DNA of 64,000 bases from Methanoculleus sp. UBA374 (lineage in GTDB: Archaea > Halobacteriota > Methanomicrobia > Methanomicrobiales > Methanoculleaceae), in assembly GCA_002508705.1 (NCBI GenBank), contig DAYL01000009.1, positions 1 through 64,000 of the forward strand. The letters are read 5' to 3'. The notes beneath the pieces were generated by a model that worked only from the letters and a program-made list of their open reading frames with translations, was not told the origin of the DNA and did no database searches. The translations under genes were made by a program, and so were the position numbers. Shown here in pieces: positions 62,425-64,000 of this stretch. The first letter of the stretch is position 1. Each line of letters opens with the position of its first letter.

Positions 62425-64000
62425 GTCCAATATTCAGTGCCTACGTGAGGCACGACTTCAAAGCGCCGTTCACGTTCGCGGCGAAGAATTTTCAATCCAC
62501 GTGCCTACGTGAGGCACGACTAAATATGGAGTCCGCTGCACGATCAACGACACATTTTCAATCCACGTGCCTACGTGAGGCACGACGGCAGTTTACCAGG
62601 TATCGCCTCCCGTGGTTTATTTCAATCCACGTGCCTACGTGAGGCACGACGGGCCGCTGCGGTCGCGGCCGCCGGCGAGAAGAATTTCAATCCACGTGCC
62701 TACGTGAGGCACGACCGACCCCCACGATCGACTCCGCCGCGTGGCTGTCATTTCAATCCACGTGCCTACGTGAGGCACGACCGCTCACCAGGTCGATCGC
62801 CACGACCCCGAGGATTTCAATCCACGTGCCTACGTGAGGCACGACGATCGCGCCGTTCGGGCCGGCGGTCGTCGGCAGATTTCAATCCACGTGCCTACGT
62901 GAGGCACGACGGAGATCTGGACCAAGCACTACACGGCCCGGGCATTTCAATCCACGTGCCTACGTGAGGCACGACGTGGCCTTGCGGACCGTGTCGAGCT
63001 CGGCCATATTTCAATCCACGTGCCTACGTGAGGCACGACCTGCAGAGGAGGAGACTGTTTCCGAGGATGTAGAATTTCAATCCACGTGCCTACGTGAGGC
63101 ACGACCGGTTCATGCTACAGGGCTGGTTGATCCAGAACATTTCAATCCACGTGCCTACGTGAGGCACGACATCAAGGATATCGCCGACTACTACTTCGCG
63201 GAATTTCAATCCACGTGCCTACGTGAGGCACGACCATTTTCATTTTAAAGCAGGCTGGAGTATAAGATTTCAATCCACGTGCCTACGTGAGGCACGACTT
63301 GCAAGGTCTTCCGGCTCAGTCGGTGCGGCAAATTTCAATCCACGTGCCTACGTGAGGCACGACGGAGAAATGGGTCACGATCACCGACGCGCTGTCATTT
63401 CAATCCACGTGCCTACGTGAGGCACGACACTGCAGCCGGAGCCTCGATCGCCGCCGCCGCATTTCAATCCACGTGCCTACGTGAGGCACGACGACGAGGA
63501 CGGATGCAAGATCGCGAAGGTCACGATTTCAATCCACGTGCCTACGTGAGGCACGACGGGGCCTGCTCACGGGCACCCGCGGGGGCCATATTTCAATCCA
63601 CGTGCCTACGTGAGGCACGACCGTCGTGACGACCCCGAGCAGGAACCCGGCTGTATTTCAATCCACGTGCCTACGTGAGGCACGACGAGCACGAGCACCA
63701 CCGGCAGCCCGTCGATGTTATTTCAATCCACGTGCCTACGTGAGGCACGACCGGGCAGCATTATCTCTATGACAGCGTTCTCGGATTTCAATCCACGTGC
63801 CTACGTGAGGCACGACGAGTGCATAGACCCACGCCGCGCAGCTATTAGGATTTCAATCCACGTGCCTACGTGAGGCACGACCTCGCACTGCGTGACCGGC
63901 GTCAGGTCGCCGTCATTTCAATCCACGTGCCTACGTGAGGCACGACGCGATTGCCGCGTCAATGGCGTCGCGGAGATACTATTTCAATCCACGTGCCTAC
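62425..64000 (-). CRISPR. CRISPR array with type I-C-like repeat, trailer end visible, continues past the window
   Basis: The array has 32-nt repeats, ATTTCAATCCACGTGCCTAC followed by GTGAGGCACGAC in plus orientation. There are 24 full-length repeat units plus a twenty-fifth cut at position 64000 (63981-64000). Spacers are 32-34 nt. The first unit (62425-62456) is degenerate in its left half; the next two (62489, 62555) begin with T instead of A, and the rest are identical. On the minus strand the repeat begins GTCGTGCC and ends GTGGATTGAAAT, the pattern of type I-C repeats with a GTGCCT/AGGCAC hairpin, so transcription should run leftwards. Degeneracy on the left marks the old end; the leader and newest spacers lie to the right, outside. 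No cas gene is in the window. Type is inferred from the repeat only. Confidence 0.95.

Noticed and set aside
62445..63629. Chain of plus-strand open frames with repeated QSTCLREAR and NPRAYVRHD peptides
   Set aside because: These are translations of the CRISPR repeat in different frames, not genes.
1..64000. tRNA or rRNA genes
   Set aside because: Scanning for T-arm consensus (GGTTCGAATCC-like) and rRNA-like blocks by eye found none; a covariance search would be needed to be certain.

Overview
The window is high-GC archaeal DNA, most likely from a Methanoculleus-like methanogen (Methanomicrobiales). The evidence is archaeal gene content: a CDC48/VAT AAA ATPase, RadB, RibL-type FAD synthetase, a dihydropteroate-synthase-like pterin protein, UPF0216 and UPF0210 proteins, and archaeal inositol-phosphate synthase. 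Genes are packed with ATGA/GTGA overlaps, and AT-rich TATA boxes and T-tract ends are visible. The genus is inferred from style and content, not from a marker gene.

Layout. 0-34 kb is mostly core genome: ACT and PFL proteins, a PiT phosphate transporter, a membrane-anchored diadenylate cyclase, an RNB nuclease, an MscS channel, an M28 peptidase, LUD protein, MGMT, DedA, a glutamine synthetase family protein, a PAS/GAF sensor, a JAMM-RibL-export operon, a pterin gene divergent from PHP-TruA, then a six-gene surface-glycan operon (26.0-34.3 kb) with UDP-ManNAc epimerase and dehydrogenase, two glycosyltransferases, an alpha-toroid protein and a bi-domain oxidoreductase.

34.3-51 kb is an accessory region rich in secreted and membrane proteins, paralogues, broken genes and locally low GC. 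A membrane-anchored tandem winged-helix regulator (34700-35470) and a truncated paralogue (40859) lie among small secreted proteins. Five sites share the element TGTnnrGAAAnnnGACAG just upstream of a TATA-like box, and three of them are followed by a conserved ~160-nt leader with a covarying hairpin. Two of these leaders feed phospholipase C/P1-nuclease-like secreted proteins and the third feeds a frameshifted secreted protein. This looks like a small undescribed secretome regulon, and it is the main novelty of the window. The same region holds a thioredoxin-CcdA pseudogene whose 3' end is inverted in place, and a 291-bp direct repeat flanking a transposase remnant.

51-62 kb returns to core genes: DapF converging on a LarC-RadB pair, CDC48, and an inositol operon (INO1, then a cytidylyltransferase/CDP-alcohol transferase broken by one base in an A9 run, then a degraded HD-like gene). 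A HAD-FAM151 fusion follows, then a shrunken remnant of the CDC48 C-terminus. From 62.4 kb to the window end is a CRISPR array with a type I-C-like repeat that reads on the minus strand. Its trailer end is inside the window; the leader and any cas genes lie outside.

At least ten genes are broken or truncated. Two of the breaks sit in homopolymers (G7, A9), so sequencing error must be excluded there; others carry several independent lesions and are true pseudogenes.
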